Source of the DNA: Cristatella mucedo
Lineage: Eukaryota; Bryozoa; Phylactolaemata; Cristatellidae
Assembly (NCBI GenBank): GCA_009760855.2
Contig: WPIO01000022.1
Span: 3,968,501 to 4,032,500, forward strand
DNA: 64,000 nt
Reading direction: 5' to 3'
Position 1 is the stretch's first letter; each line of letters begins with the position of its first letter. The position numbers and the translations under genes were made by a program. Below the pieces are notes generated by a model, which saw nothing but the letters and a program-made list of their open reading frames with translations, searched no databases and was not told the DNA's origin. This document shows, piece by piece, positions 42,426-54,075 of this stretch.

Positions 42426-44757
42426 CCACTCAGTTACAGTCCAGCAATAAGGTTCTCAATGGCCGCAATAAGGTTGAGTCTTCGAGTCCAACAGAAAGAA
42501 ATCTTTTATTTTCAGCTGCAATCTGGGAAAAAAGCCGCTCTGGATATTTCTTCCGCCACGTAATCGAAGCTGTTAAATAAGCTGCCACTGCAATTTTATT
42601 TTACTCCGGGGGGGGTGGTAGTGACTACAAAATACTCATTCATAGGGGCCCAACCTTGACCTTGACATGAGGCGCTAATACCTCGCCTCGTCAAGCAGGT
42701 ACGCCATCAATTTATTGAAACTTGTCGAGAGGTCCACTTTTTTTTAAGACATAATGCAAACAGGATGCTTACTGTTTAACTTGCAACAGCCTGTTTCAAA
42801 GGACTACTGAGGTCGAATGCCTTGATCTAAAAAGCATTAACGCAAGATGCACACGAGGCGCACCGCATTGTCAATTGTATCGCCTGTGTACCTCTAGGTA
42901 ACAGCTTGTCCGCAGAGACCTTTGCTCACGGCGCAGTTGATACTTTTCCCAATGGGGACTTCTTGAAGACCGCGAAATTCAGATGACAAGATATTCTGCG
43001 ACCTGTCCCTAGCAGTTGCTAAATTTACTCGGTCCTATTGTATAATTTGGCCCTGCGTACCCTGCCGTCTGATCTCTTTTATTGCGTTCAGCCAACTCTT
43101 TGCCTGACATGCTAGTGTTTGGGATATCTTTTATTCAAGTGACTTGGAAACTGCTTTTTGTCTTATGGCATTTACAAAAGAATTGTAAATTTATACTAAA
43201 CTTTAACATTCATTTCAGTACACTTATATGTGGGGCGAGAAGAATTCAAAACGGATGTTTTACCAATACTTATATGTATTATTTATATTAATTATACTAT
43301 ACTTATACTTATACCGATACTTATATGTATTAATTATACGCATTAAGATATCAGATATCAGATGCACTAAGTATCGCTATGCACGAGGTGTCTCTTGAAG
43401 CCAGGCACGCTGAAAGGTTGCCTTCGTTTTAGTAATAGTATTTTGTATAGATATAATCCTTTACCACGTCCAGCAATTTATGAGAATATATTTTTTCCGT
43501 TTTGAAAACTGCTTACTCCTGCCAGCGACTAAGTTGACCTGTACTATTTAGACGCTGTGGGGCTGCTTTATTTTTTGACCGCGTATGGTCGTGACAGGAT
43601 TATTCGCTGCTGCTGCAGCTACTGAGAATTTCGGGTCATCGCCGGGCATCGGCGCTGAGCCGGTCCCTACTGGTTGGTCACTGCGTCACTCAGGGGAGGC
43701 ACTGCCGCCTAAGCTAGTCTAATCTTTGGCGGGGATCAGTAGCGGTGATGCAGCTCCACTTAGTGCTGCTGGCCTGCTTGCTAAACAGTCTTCCTTTAGT
43801 TTCTAGAACTTCCACTGGCCACTTCGGTTTACTTTGTTTAGGGCCGCCTGTCATAAAGTAACCTACTAAAGCACTAGCCAGCATATTCGCGTAAAGACAA
43901 AAGCGCAATGAACGCTGCTCTTTTGTTGAAATGCGCGCCTTAACCGTGCACCATAGCCGTGCGCCGATCGTCGCAGAGAGGTCGAATCACCTTGACGGCC
44001 CGTTATGGAGTCCACTTTTTGTAATGTACTGAGCAAACCTTTTGCGTGTGTCTCCGGCTCCGGCCGTATGGCTGACTGTCAGTCCATCAACTGGCCTGTC
44101 CACACACACCACATCTCATCCCTCTGTGGGATTGACTCCCTGGTCTCCCAAGCCAAGAACCATTTTTCAGTCAACTGGCGTGCGTACAATTTATTTCCCC
44201 CTTCTAAATACCTACTTGGTAGTGATAAGTAGCTCATACTTTAGCTTTTGGTGAACTGAGCAGGAAGCTGGTTTCTGTGAACTCTGCTCGCTCACCTCTG
44301 GCTAGAAGGACTTTTGCTTGGAAAGTCGCAATTTCTTGGCTAAATTGTATTACTGGCTGCCAGCCAATACGCACCGGCGTGAGCCGAAAGTCACCTCAAG
44401 CTTCCGTTGCTACCCTTCCTGTCTTATCATATCTGTATTAGTTGACGGGATGAGATACCCGTCCAGGGGGCAAAAAAGAAAATTCTGGTCCGAACAGACC
44501 GACGTTTGTTTTCCGGAGGAGGGCGGTGGCGACTTGGCCGCCGGTCTGCCGGCCCCCTCGACTACTAGTCAACTACTAGTCATTAGTCATTCTTAGTTAG
44601 TAATTCTTTTCAAGCCCGGCATGGAAGCATTTTAGCGTCGCATTTCACTGCTCAGCAGCAGCAGCAGCAGCAGCAGTGAATAATATCAAGTAATATCAGC
44701 GAATAATATCGATATCAGTGAGTAATATCAAGCAGTGAATAATATCAATAATATCAG

Positions 44758-44862
44758 TGCTGATGCGCCGCCGCCGATCATCCGAGATCGGGAGCTGCTC
44801 ACTTCGCTGCAACGCGAAGCTGAGGCTCTAGATTTCCAAGAAGGATCGGCCAGCGGTCAAAA
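44758..44862 (+). CDS. candidate coding exon, unrecognised
   Basis: After ATATCAG the frame reads ADAPPPIIRDRELLTSLQRE then AEALDFQEGSASGQ, and meets a donor-like CAAAA|GTAAAT. The text has a proline-led, then helical charged look typical of real protein. No family was recognised and no adjoining exon is proven. A short frame beginning MRYPSRGQKRKFWSEQTDV at 44450 could be related. Confidence 0.25.
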
Positions 44863-45194
44863 GTAAATACTAGATCAATATCAGCGTAAAGGGGGAGGGC
44901 GCAGCGGAAGGTTCGAGGAGCCTCTGTGAGTGGACTTAATTGCAACCTCTTGCTTTTGGGGAGCAACGATACCCGGACTGATTTAAAATGCTATTACCTC
45001 TATGGCTTTTTGCAAAGCACGCATTATAGACTGATTTACGTGAATTGTGGATTGAAGCTTTAAGACAAGTGGGATCTTATCGATGCTTTAGAACTGAAAT
45101 ATTAAGAGTACTGCCTACAACTGCAAGGGGAAACTGCAATTATGCTGTTCGTTTTTCACAGTTCCGGAATTGCTACTTAATGTACGTCCAAGCC

Positions 45195-45345
45195 CAGGAG
45201 TAAGGCGCCCAGACTTCCATTAATCTGGTCTTGTGTTCTAATCTTGCAGCAGTCAATCCCACATTGACCGCTTCAAGCGGCAGTCACTACCAAAACGTTG
45301 TTCTGTCACTAAATAAATGAGGCTGTTAGGTTAGCTAATCTTTTT
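45195..45345 (+). repeat. diverged SINE family 1 copy
   Basis: GGAGTAAGGCGCCCAGACTT, TTGTGTTCTAATCTTGCAGC (decayed B-box), CTTCAAGCGGCAGTCAC, and AAATGAGGCTGTTAGGTTAG at the 3' end. Confidence 0.5.
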
Positions 45346-46704
45346 GTTATGCATACCTTTGGCATATTCTTTGCCATTCCTTAAGCTTGCTCTTTTTTGC
45401 CTCTTTTATTTTTTGATGTATCACCTGACCAATTGCTAGAGATGCCCATTTATTTGGAATTCAGAAAAAAACTGATCCAATCTACTGCTATAAGTGCTTG
45501 CTTTCGCATTCTTTCCTATATCATGCAGTGCCTAGTTGGCTACCAGTACGAGCGCCACAGGCAACTGATCGTAAGCAAAGCAGTCCACATGCTTCTGCCA
45601 CATTCTTCCGATCACACAAGGCAAAATATGTAACTAAAAATATCAAATTACATTAGAAAATTGATAAATATGACGGGCTCCCAAAATTGTGGAGATATTG
45701 CATTTCTTAATGGCTTTAGGGCTTAAGGATTTCTTCTTAATCAAGGTTATTTTCATAACAAGTTTGTACACGATTCACGATTTTGTACACGCTATCCTTG
45801 GTTTTATGAAAGCCATCCAATTACTCTGACCCATAGGTTTACTGTGTTGCTGCCATGCAAATATATCTGCTACAAGTTGCCATACCTCTGGAATTTGCAG
45901 AGTCGTCAACTCGCTCATGTAGCACGCGCGACTGTGCTTGACTACTGCACATTGAATTGCCAGAGTTTTTAACTAGGCAAACGCTTACACAAGCCAACTA
46001 GTGCACATAACATACTAGTACCCCATTTAGAGCTGCTCAAATTTGCTCACCCAGTGGCAGAGCCACGGGCTAGAGGGAATTTTCCCCGCTAAACTGAGGT
46101 AGCGAGCTGGTCCGCACCCAACTTATACGCCACGCCACGTCACCGTCGAAGAAATTGTGCTTAAATTCCACTCAAATGAGCAACCGTCGAGTTCTTGTCG
46201 AATAAACTATGATTTTACGCTATAATTTTTTATGAGTTGCTAGTCTGAATCCCCCTACGTTCAATTTTTGCTGTTTTTACCCTTTAGATGAAATTAGTGG
46301 CTCCGCCACGGTACTCACCTAATTTGGTTTTATGGTCGAGGCTTAGCCCGTTTATCCAAAATTCTGGATACTCCTCAATGGCTCGCCAATGGCATCCATG
46401 ATTAAAGCTAGAGGCTGGACAGACCTTGACCGTGCAGAGGCACTGGGTACCATCTACCTAGTTGGACATTTCAAGCGCTCTTGGTTCGTGAAAATACGCC
46501 AGGAACGGTCTGCCTCTTGTACTTTTTCTTCCGGCTGGCTAAGGAAATGGCTGCCTGGTGGATGCCTTCCGTCTTCGAAGCGTCACACTGTAAATTGACT
46601 GTGCCGTGCAAGGCGCTGCACAGAAACGTTGGAACTCGGTGGACATTTTATTGTAATATCGCACGCAGACGGCTCACTAACTACGCAAAATGAGCCGAGC
46701 CCGT

Positions 46705-46835
46705 GGGTCATCGGTCAAGGGCACGGTGCTCGAAATGTAGCGCTCAGATCGTGGGTTCAAGTACTGTTGCTGGCAAACGTGTATTGCCTGCTGCAGGCGA
46801 GCTGAGCTCGTCTACCGTTACATAAACGAGACTGC
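46705..46835 (+). repeat. diverged SINE family 1 copy
   Basis: GGTCAAGGGCACGGTGCTCG, GTGGGTTCAAGTACTGTTGC (decayed B-box), CTGCTGCAGGCGAGCTGAGC, ACGAGACTGCTGAATTAG. Confidence 0.45.
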
Positions 46836-47339
46836 TGAATTAGTCCTTTGTGAATCTCTCCAGCATAGCGCCCCTTAGTGGATGGCTTCATGAAGTTACA
46901 AACGGGGATGCACAGCGTATCTAGACATGATTGAAATAGTCGACAGAAATTCAGGTTGCAGCTCCTGTTTGGTACGTTCTTTTTACAATATGTCCAAAGT
47001 CGCAGCTCTGACGAGCAATGGGTGTCCTTTGGAGAACGAAAGTATGCTACTTAACAGGCGATTTATGCGACCTTAACGCTAGTCAAAGGTTGCACAGGAC
47101 TTGCACCTAAATTTGCTGGCTCGCTTGACCTTTGTTTTTTTTTGAAGCAGTCGGCGATAACTTAATTGAACGTATGCATCTTCACTGCTCAGCCAAATCT
47201 AATAGGGCCGCCGACTAGGTAATAGTTTAGCGGCTGCGCCACTACTACTTGCTGCTATAATAGCGATTTCGCCATGCTCTTCATGTGACGCTCATAGCTA
47301 CAATGTTGAAAGTACTTAAAACAGTAGTTTGATTTTCCT

Positions 47340-47700
47340 TCCATGCACATGCACAGACGAAGAAGCACGCGAACCACCATAGGCACGCGAACCCATACAC
47401 GAACGCAGACGCTTGAACAGACAGACGGCACGCACGCGCACGCACACGTTCTCGCGAATACGCGCACAGACACACGCACGCACAAACACAAGACACGCGC
47501 GAACAGACACGCTCGCGCACAAGCGCACAGATGCATGCACAAAAGGGCGTACAGACGCACGAACACAAGCTCGTACAGACTGCCGAACACAATTACGCAC
47601 AAGTACACACATGCATGCACGTGCATGCACGTGCGCACACGCACATGCACACGCACACGCACACACAGGCTCGCAGACGAACGCAGGTGCACGCACATTA
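47340..47700. repeat. CACGCA/CACACG-rich simple repeat
   Basis: About 360 bp of degenerate CA/CG dinucleotide repeats. All six frames are largely open, producing 100-200-codon frames of Thr/His/Arg or Cys/Val/Arg on either strand that should not be read as genes. Confidence 0.85.
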
Positions 47701-47793
47701 AGTACGACGCTTGGCCTAGAGAAGGTTTATATAATAAGGCAGCAACAGAAAAACCCGGATGTAGCCGAGTGGAGCTCCCCATCAAGCGCGTCG

Positions 47794-48954
47794 ATGCATC
47801 GTTCATCTGCTGAGGGTCGTTTCGGCGCATTAATTCCAGGGGTGCCTAGCGGTGCATACGGCACGACTGCCCCGGACGCGGTCAAACCTGCGGGCTACCA
47901 CGTCATACCCAACGCTTCGGCCTCCGGGCTGCAGTCGGCGCCACGTAGTTTTACCGGTGGCGACTGCACGACCGACGCGAGCTGGCCGATTGCCCGACAA
48001 GAGACGGCGCTGTGCTCAGCAGCGTCCAGCACGAGAGCGCCGTGTGAAGGACGACGGCTAACTGCGTCCGAGCCACCCGCGGGTGGCTATGCCAGCCGCG
48101 TGCCGCCATCTTCGGAGCGTACGGAACGGTCGAGCTCCACGCCGACGGAAGCTGACAGCGACTGGATGCACGGGCGCTCGCCGTCCGCCTTGGCGGCAGG
48201 AAAGCGGCCGCACGAAGGACGCCGCCTCTCGCCGCGAGAGCCAATTGCTCAATCGAGCGCAGCGAACGCCGCCACCAACGAACCATTCGACGGGAAGCGG
48301 TCGCCGCCGTCGTCAGCAGCGGCGAGTCACATCGCGAGCCAGCCCAGCTGGCACGATAGAGACAGTCGCCGGAGCAGACGAGGATGCCGGCCGCCGCTTG
48401 CAGATTCAGCCAGTTCAGCGGCCTGCGAACTGTGCGCAGACGATCGGCTCAGCAGCGGCCGCGGCGGCGGCAGCCTTGCTTCCGGCGGCGGCGGCAGCAG
48501 CCTTGCTTCCGGCGGCGGCGGCCGCTTATGGACGAGGCGAGCGGCGTGCGGCGGATGCTCGGCATTGCCGGGCTCAAGCTTCCTCGGAGTCCAGGCCTCA
48601 AGCTACGCTACGGCGGCGGCGGCCACGGCCGGCGGACACTTTGCGAGCTTAAGGCAAACTGCTTCCGCGATGTCGGTAGCCGTAATGTGGCGATTTCGCG
48701 ATAACGGCGGCGGTGGCTGCTGCTGCACCGCTGCTGCATCAGTCGGTCTGGACGGCTTCGCGAAGGGCGTCAGAGGCCGTGACAGTTCTTTCGCAGCCGC
48801 CTACTGCGGTGACTCCGAGCTGCTCGATCGCCGAACTGCCAACGTGCGCAGTGGCGCGTCGCAAGGCTTTTCGAGCGCAGCTGGCTTCGTCGGCGAATGG
48901 GTCCGGCCTTCGCTCGGCGAGCCCGCGACGTCGTCTCACCATCGCGTCGTCGAG
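47794..48954 (+). CDS. candidate large GC-rich coding exon, unrecognised
   Basis: One frame stays open from the CA-rich repeat to a perfect donor GTCGAG|GTAAGTA at 48954/48955, phase 0. The first internal Met is at 47794 (MHRSSAEGRFGALIPGVPSG), giving 387 codons. The product is Ser/Ala/Gly/Arg-rich and low complexity, with GGGG and AAA tracts and no domain I recognise. In DNA this GC-rich long chance frames are common, and other frames are partly open, so the donor is the main support. Size and composition resemble the disordered N-terminal part of the HSPA12-like exon at 58258. It may be the 5' part of a gene whose other exons I cannot place. Confidence 0.4.
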
Positions 48955-49319
48955 GTAAGTATAGCGCGAACGATCTCGAAGCGATGCTGCAGGCACCCTA
49001 ATCGACTAGCAGGCCTCCGTTACCGCTCGTGTCCAGTCGCTGCATGCTGTCGCAGTTAATACCTGCCATAAAGCTATTGCTCTTGAAGTATCGCGCTGCC
49101 GGCGAGCTGAGCAATTCTAGGCAGCTCTGGTCCGCTTCGGCTAGGCCTAGCCAGGCAGACTCAGTCGCAGCGCTCAAGTGACTCCGTCTGTCCACGACTG
49201 CTCTGGGCTGTCGCCGAAGAAAGAAAACGGAAGAGGCAAATTCCTCTGGAAAATTGCTACTGTTGAGTTTGGGAAGTTACTTTCGTGGGAACCACACGCG
49301 TACACTCACAACCCGGTGT

Positions 49320-49925
49320 TAGGCGCTCGAAATTATGCATTCATCCGTCTTATGGCCTGTGCAAGAGAATGCTTACAGTTGGTGCAACACTCGGCATCCA
49401 GGCCTGTCTGCTGTGAGCGACGCAATCGCCACGTTAAAACTGCTTCTCACTGTCCTGTACTGACTCTCCTTCAAACAGCTTATCGACTTCCAAGGTCCTG
49501 TCACTCATTTAAAGTCCCTCGATTCTCTTGCAGCGATCTAACTATCCAACTACTTTCAAATCCGTTGAGGCATCGCACTATTCACTCTTATGACTCTAGC
49601 CGTTTAGCTGTCCATCGTACCCACCTCAAATCCAATGAAGAGCACGCCTTTAGTTCGTAGTATGCTCTCAAAGCCTAGAAATCACTCCCGAATTATACCA
49701 CTAAACCCCCCAATATAACGGCATTTCAAAAGAAGCTAAAACTCACCTATTCCTTCGGCAATTCTTGTGTTCCTATGAACTGCCTTCTGTGGGCCTATGT
49801 GTGCTGACACTGTGTATGTTATCGCCAAATAATTGACATGCTTCCTATACGACATTCATAAAGTGAGTAGAAATGGATTCTGTTCTCCTAAGGCGCTATA
49901 CAAATGTCATTATTGTTATTATTAT
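49320..49925 (+). mobile_element. LINE fragment (A-like), decayed
   Basis: CLQLVQHSASRPVCCERRNR and SSRLAVHRTHLKSNEEHAFS are RT C-terminal motifs. The 3' end is GAGTAGAAATGGATTCTGTT, CTCCTAAGGCGCTATACAAA and ATT repeats. Confidence 0.75.
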
Positions 49926-50149
49926 TGCATCCCCGGATTTGTGGACACGTATCATTAGAATGTCCGGCCGTCCTTGCTGATTTGGGCATTTCGGCAATGG
50001 GTTCTACTAACACCCTCCCCCCCCCGACAGCGAGTGGTTTCTCCCCTTTTCTCGCCCGCTTCCCTAACACCAGCTCAGACCATTATCTTATGACTGCCAT
50101 TTCAGCGACATAGCGAGCACTTGCTATCCTTATCTACCGCGAAAGTCAT

Positions 50150-50880
50150 TTTGTAGACCCAGTGGTATCTCGAGCACTAGGATTCTGTGAAGGCTTTAGT
50201 TTCAGACACTGCTCCAGACACAGACACAGACCTACACACTGCTGACGGTTTTGGCAGCTGGCGGTTTTGACTTGAGAGCTATTAGTAGCACCCCAGCGTA
50301 AGGGTTAGCTGATTCGGCTATTTCAGTAACAATCGCCAAAAGTAGCTAAAAGTGGGAGGAACGTGTTAAAACTTTGCGGTCGTAAAGCAAAGAGGCAGTT
50401 TTTCCGGTGGCTACATCAACGTCAGACTGCCGTTGTCTTATGGAAAAGGTCATCAACAGCCCAGCATCGGCCTAGAACTTTGCGGTTTTACATATTTGCT
50501 TTATGCTGTTTGCGTCGCGCCATAATGTGCCGCCACACCCTCAAGTGCGAATGAATGCCCTTACCCTGAGCCGGCGGGGAGCCTCGTGCTTACCGTATGC
50601 GGCAAAAGAAGCGCGCAGCGGAAGAACTCTCGCCTATAAGTAAGTCTGACGACGACGACGCAGGTCGAGTCGAGTTGGTGACTGGTTGTCGAGGAGACTG
50701 GCAGGGCACGCAGTGCTCAAGCGACTGCTGTGATTTAGCAAGACGTTTCTAGACTCTCGTTTAGCCCGTTTAAAAGTTGAATGCTCCGACTATAGACCGC
50801 AGATCTCTCGCCGGGCTCGAGATCGACGGGCGCAGGAATTCTCACAAAGAGGAAAGTAGATTTGAAGCAAATATAGATTG
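50150..50880. other. unassigned stretch with a short exon-like frame
   Basis: ATG near 50596 opens MRQKKRAAEELSPISKSDDD and a 51-codon frame; a donor-like ATAA|GTAAGT follows PI. No family recognised; not called as a gene. Confidence 0.25.
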
Positions 50881-50899
50881 CAGAAAGCAGCATCGTTTA

Positions 50900-52590
50900 A
50901 GGATGCTAAAGTAGACGTGAGGTCAGACACCAGTCAGCAAGTGCATTCGATCGCCGATACAGAAGCGTGTAAGTCTCATGTTTGTACAAATGACTTTCAC
51001 AGCACATCATACATGATTAACCTTAGCATGGAGAATGACGAGGGTGTGCAGGCCTCTGCCCGCTGCCTCTGCCCAAGAGATTTTTCTCGACGCGGCTCGG
51101 GAGCTGTCTCGAAGGTCGCACCCGCTTGCCTTGGAAGCGACGAGCTTCGAGACGACCCGCAGCGTCAGATTGAGAGTCGACTGACCCGCAGTCAGCGAAC
51201 GAACGAACGCACGCATCGGCTTGCGGCGCTCTCACTCGTGCTTCGGCGTCGGAGGCCGCCTCGAAAGATCGGCGAAGATCGTGCAAGCGCGAAAGTACCC
51301 AAAGCGTACCCAAAGCATAGCGGCGGCTCGCGTTCGACGTCTACAGCAGCGTTTCCAGTTTCGCCGTTTCTCGGCGCTGCCTGCCTCGCACCCGACGAAG
51401 CTCCCAAAACGCTGCCCGGTCGCTGCAGCCGTGGCCGTCGCTAAAACGGTCGCCGTCGCCTGACCTGCTTGCCCGGCTCGTTTCAGGCCCGGCTCGTCCG
51501 AGAGCGAACGGCGACGGACGATGGCTGCGACTTCTCGCTTCTGTCTTTTTTCAAATCGGGATTGCGTCGTTTATTAAAGGACGCGACGCGAGAGCTGCAC
51601 AGCAGCCCAGTGGCCACCGCGGCTCTCAGCGACGCGTGGGGTCTCTTTATACCGCCTCTGACGTGGCTAGTCGCGCCCGGGCTACTAAGCAACTGGCCGG
51701 GTTCGGGTGCACGCCCGCTCCGATGACGGCATGTAGGCACGACCTTTTGCTTTCGTGCGACCGCAGTAAATGCTAGCGAACTTCGTCCGCTGCTGCGTTG
51801 CGGGGCATCTCCTTGTCGAGCCGAAGCAGCGCTTGGCACGAGATTGGCGCGAGAACATGGCCGAAACCCGGGCTGATGGCTGGCGACAAGCCACGGAAGC
51901 ATTAATTCACGATGAAGTTCGCCGAAACAATTTTGTGGCGGACTGGCCCACGGCTCTGATGGTCGGCTCGTCGGCAGTTCACTTTGTGCTTCGCTCTCGA
52001 TCATTGAGCTTCATCTCTGCGAGAGCTTTGCGGAATACGCCTCGACGGGCGCGCTGCGGCGTCTGCATAGTTTGAGCGCGGTTTCTAATGGTGGCAGAGT
52101 CGCGGGCGATAGGGGCTCGGCGAAGCTTAAGAGGAACCTCGGCGGGTGAGGCCCCGCGGCGGGCGAGCGACGTACGTACGAGCTCGGGCCGTTTGCGGCG
52201 CTGCTCGGCGCCGCTCCTGCGATCTACGGCGATTCACGAAGGGAAGCCGAAAGCGGTAGCCGAAAACTCAAGCGTGGGCTTCCTGCGAGCGCCTGCAGCC
52301 GGGCACCTCGGCCCGGAGTGCGGCGGATCTGACTTGTGGCGCCACCGGCCGGCGGCGGCCGCCGCCGGAGGGACGCGATGCACTTCCTCTCGTTGAGCGA
52401 TGAACTTCATGCAGGATGCCCCGTCCTCGCGAGACGGAAGTCGTGCGCGCCAGCGTTTCGCACTAGCAGACTCTGCTCCGCCCGCAGCAGTGCTCGCTTC
52501 GCCCGCACTGCAGCGACTTCGAGCGAAATGGACCTCTTTCACAGCGCCAGCTCTCATAGGCTCGCACATGCCGTTAGTAGCTTAGGATAA
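50900..52590. other. GC/CpG-rich block, possible promoter or first exon region
   Basis: Overlapping frames of 60-190 codons on both strands, rich in Arg/Ala/Ser and without recognisable motifs. A short plus-strand frame at 52088-52145 (MVAESRAIGARRSLRGTSA) ends at a fair donor GCGG|GTGAGG in phase 1, like exon 1 of the HSPA12-like gene. No continuing exon was found. Confidence 0.3.
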
Positions 52591-52599
52591 TGAGCCGGT

Positions 52600-53660
52600 A
52601 ATGAACCGCATACCCGCAAATGGCCGGCGCCATACCAAATTATCTCAATATCTGCAAACAGTACGTGGTCGCAGGCAGCGCACGCGGGGAATTCCATTTA
52701 TCGTCAGTTCGTGCAGCCACCCTGAGAGCACATACTTGCTGTCTCAGCTGTGGGAGGGTCTGAATTTTCGCTTAATCAAAAAGGTCACCCGCGAGGCAGC
52801 GCATTTGCTGCAGTTTGAGGTGATGGCAGCGTGCCCCTGAGAGAGTTCGCGACTGGCTAATACCTGTCCAGCTTTAGCTATGAGTACTTAGTCTGGCGCC
52901 CGGGTAGCGACGATATTTCATCCTCGAACTAGCTGCAGGCAGACAAGTGCACTGCGTCCGTAACGAGGCTGCAGATCTTTTTTTATAGGTCGCTTGTAAA
53001 TAGCCTTCGGTGGCGCTCGGTGTCATTCGAAATTGACGAGCGCGTCCTTGTCGTTCTTACAGGCGGCCGCTACGTTCACCCGTACAACTTGAGTATTTCT
53101 GCAAGGCTAACCCTTGACCCGCTCTACCCCTGACTCTTTCAGGCCTTTGTATTAATGGCTTTATACAATGTACCGGCCGGTCAACCGCCACCGATGTGTT
53201 AAATGGCGATGCAAAAGGCCTTTTACAATAGCCTCGCTCTGTCAGCAGTGTTCAGCTCGGAAAGTATCCGAGCGTGCAGCAGCAGTGGCGGCGCAGCAGC
53301 TCGGGCTGCTAGCTCGCGGCGGCGCGATAGTGCTGATGGCGCGTCTTGGACAGCTTGCAACGGCGCGTCTGCTAGTCATCTGACGAGAATGGTACGCAAG
53401 TACGCAGACGCACGAAGCATCAGAAATTTGACGAATGATCTTGAGAGGTAATCTTGGATTCCCCTCACCTTCGTTGGAAAGGAGGTCTGCGAGGCTGGTA
53501 AGCGGCTCGACTAGGACTAAAGCTGCTCTTCTTGAGGCGTGATTAAACTTATAGCAGCCTCTCTTATAATCTCCTAGTCTCACGCAGCATTTTTTAAATA
53601 ATTGCATCTTAAAAAAAATAAATGCGATATGATTACGAGCAGTGCCAAAGCAATCAGCAC
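52600..53660. other. unassigned stretch
   Basis: Short overlapping frames on both strands; nothing recognised. Confidence 0.4.
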
Positions 53661-53664
53661 AAAC

Positions 53665-53765
53665 CATTGATCATGCTTCCTTAAATAATGTAAAAATGTA
53701 AAGTGCCTAGAAAGAGACGAAGTTCTCTGAGGAAGCTATACAAATGCATTATCATTATTATTCTG
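53665..53765 (+). mobile_element. LINE family A 3' tail fragment
   Basis: AAAGTGCCTAGAAAGAGACG, AAGTTCTCTGAGGAAGCTAT, ACAAATGCATTATCATTATT. Confidence 0.75.
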
Positions 53766-53929
53766 TATCTGTACTCGCACTACTCACGAAAGTATTCAAT
53801 TTTCAGCAGTCTACACGCAGTAGGAAAAAACTCTGCTTTGACTGCCCTGGAAGTTAAGAGAATATACTAAATAGGGACTGGACCGGACCCCAGCCCCCAC
53901 CGCATCCTCGCCCCCCCCCGAGTATAAGC

Positions 53930-54075
53930 TCGTGAGTAAGGCGATCGCACTTCATGACCCGGATCTCGGATTACAGTCCTGCAGGACGAAACCCTTTGTT
54001 GCCCACTGCAGGCCGGGGTGGCCATCGCTAAGGGTTTTCTGCCGCTGTGTGAAATGAGGCTTTTGAATATTTGCC
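53930..54075 (+). repeat. diverged SINE family 1 copy
   Basis: CTCGTGAGTAAGGCGATCGC, ATGACCCGGATCTCGGATTA (decayed head), TTGCCCACTGCAGGCC, and 3' end TGAAATGAGGCTTTTGAATA. Confidence 0.5.

Larger units (their letters stand above)
41381..47330. other. intergenic stretch with few supported features
   Basis: Contains a decayed LINE tail (41811-41898), a tandem duplication with TA repeats (42129-42306), diverged SINE 1 copies (42310, 45195, 46705), a CAG run near 44656 and an exon-like frame near 44758. The rest shows only short chance frames. Confidence 0.45.

Noticed and set aside
47255-47830. Cys/Val-rich 191-codon minus-strand frame and the Thr/His-rich plus-strand start at 47413
   Set aside because: Both are products of the degenerate CACGCA repeat, which leaves nearly all frames open.
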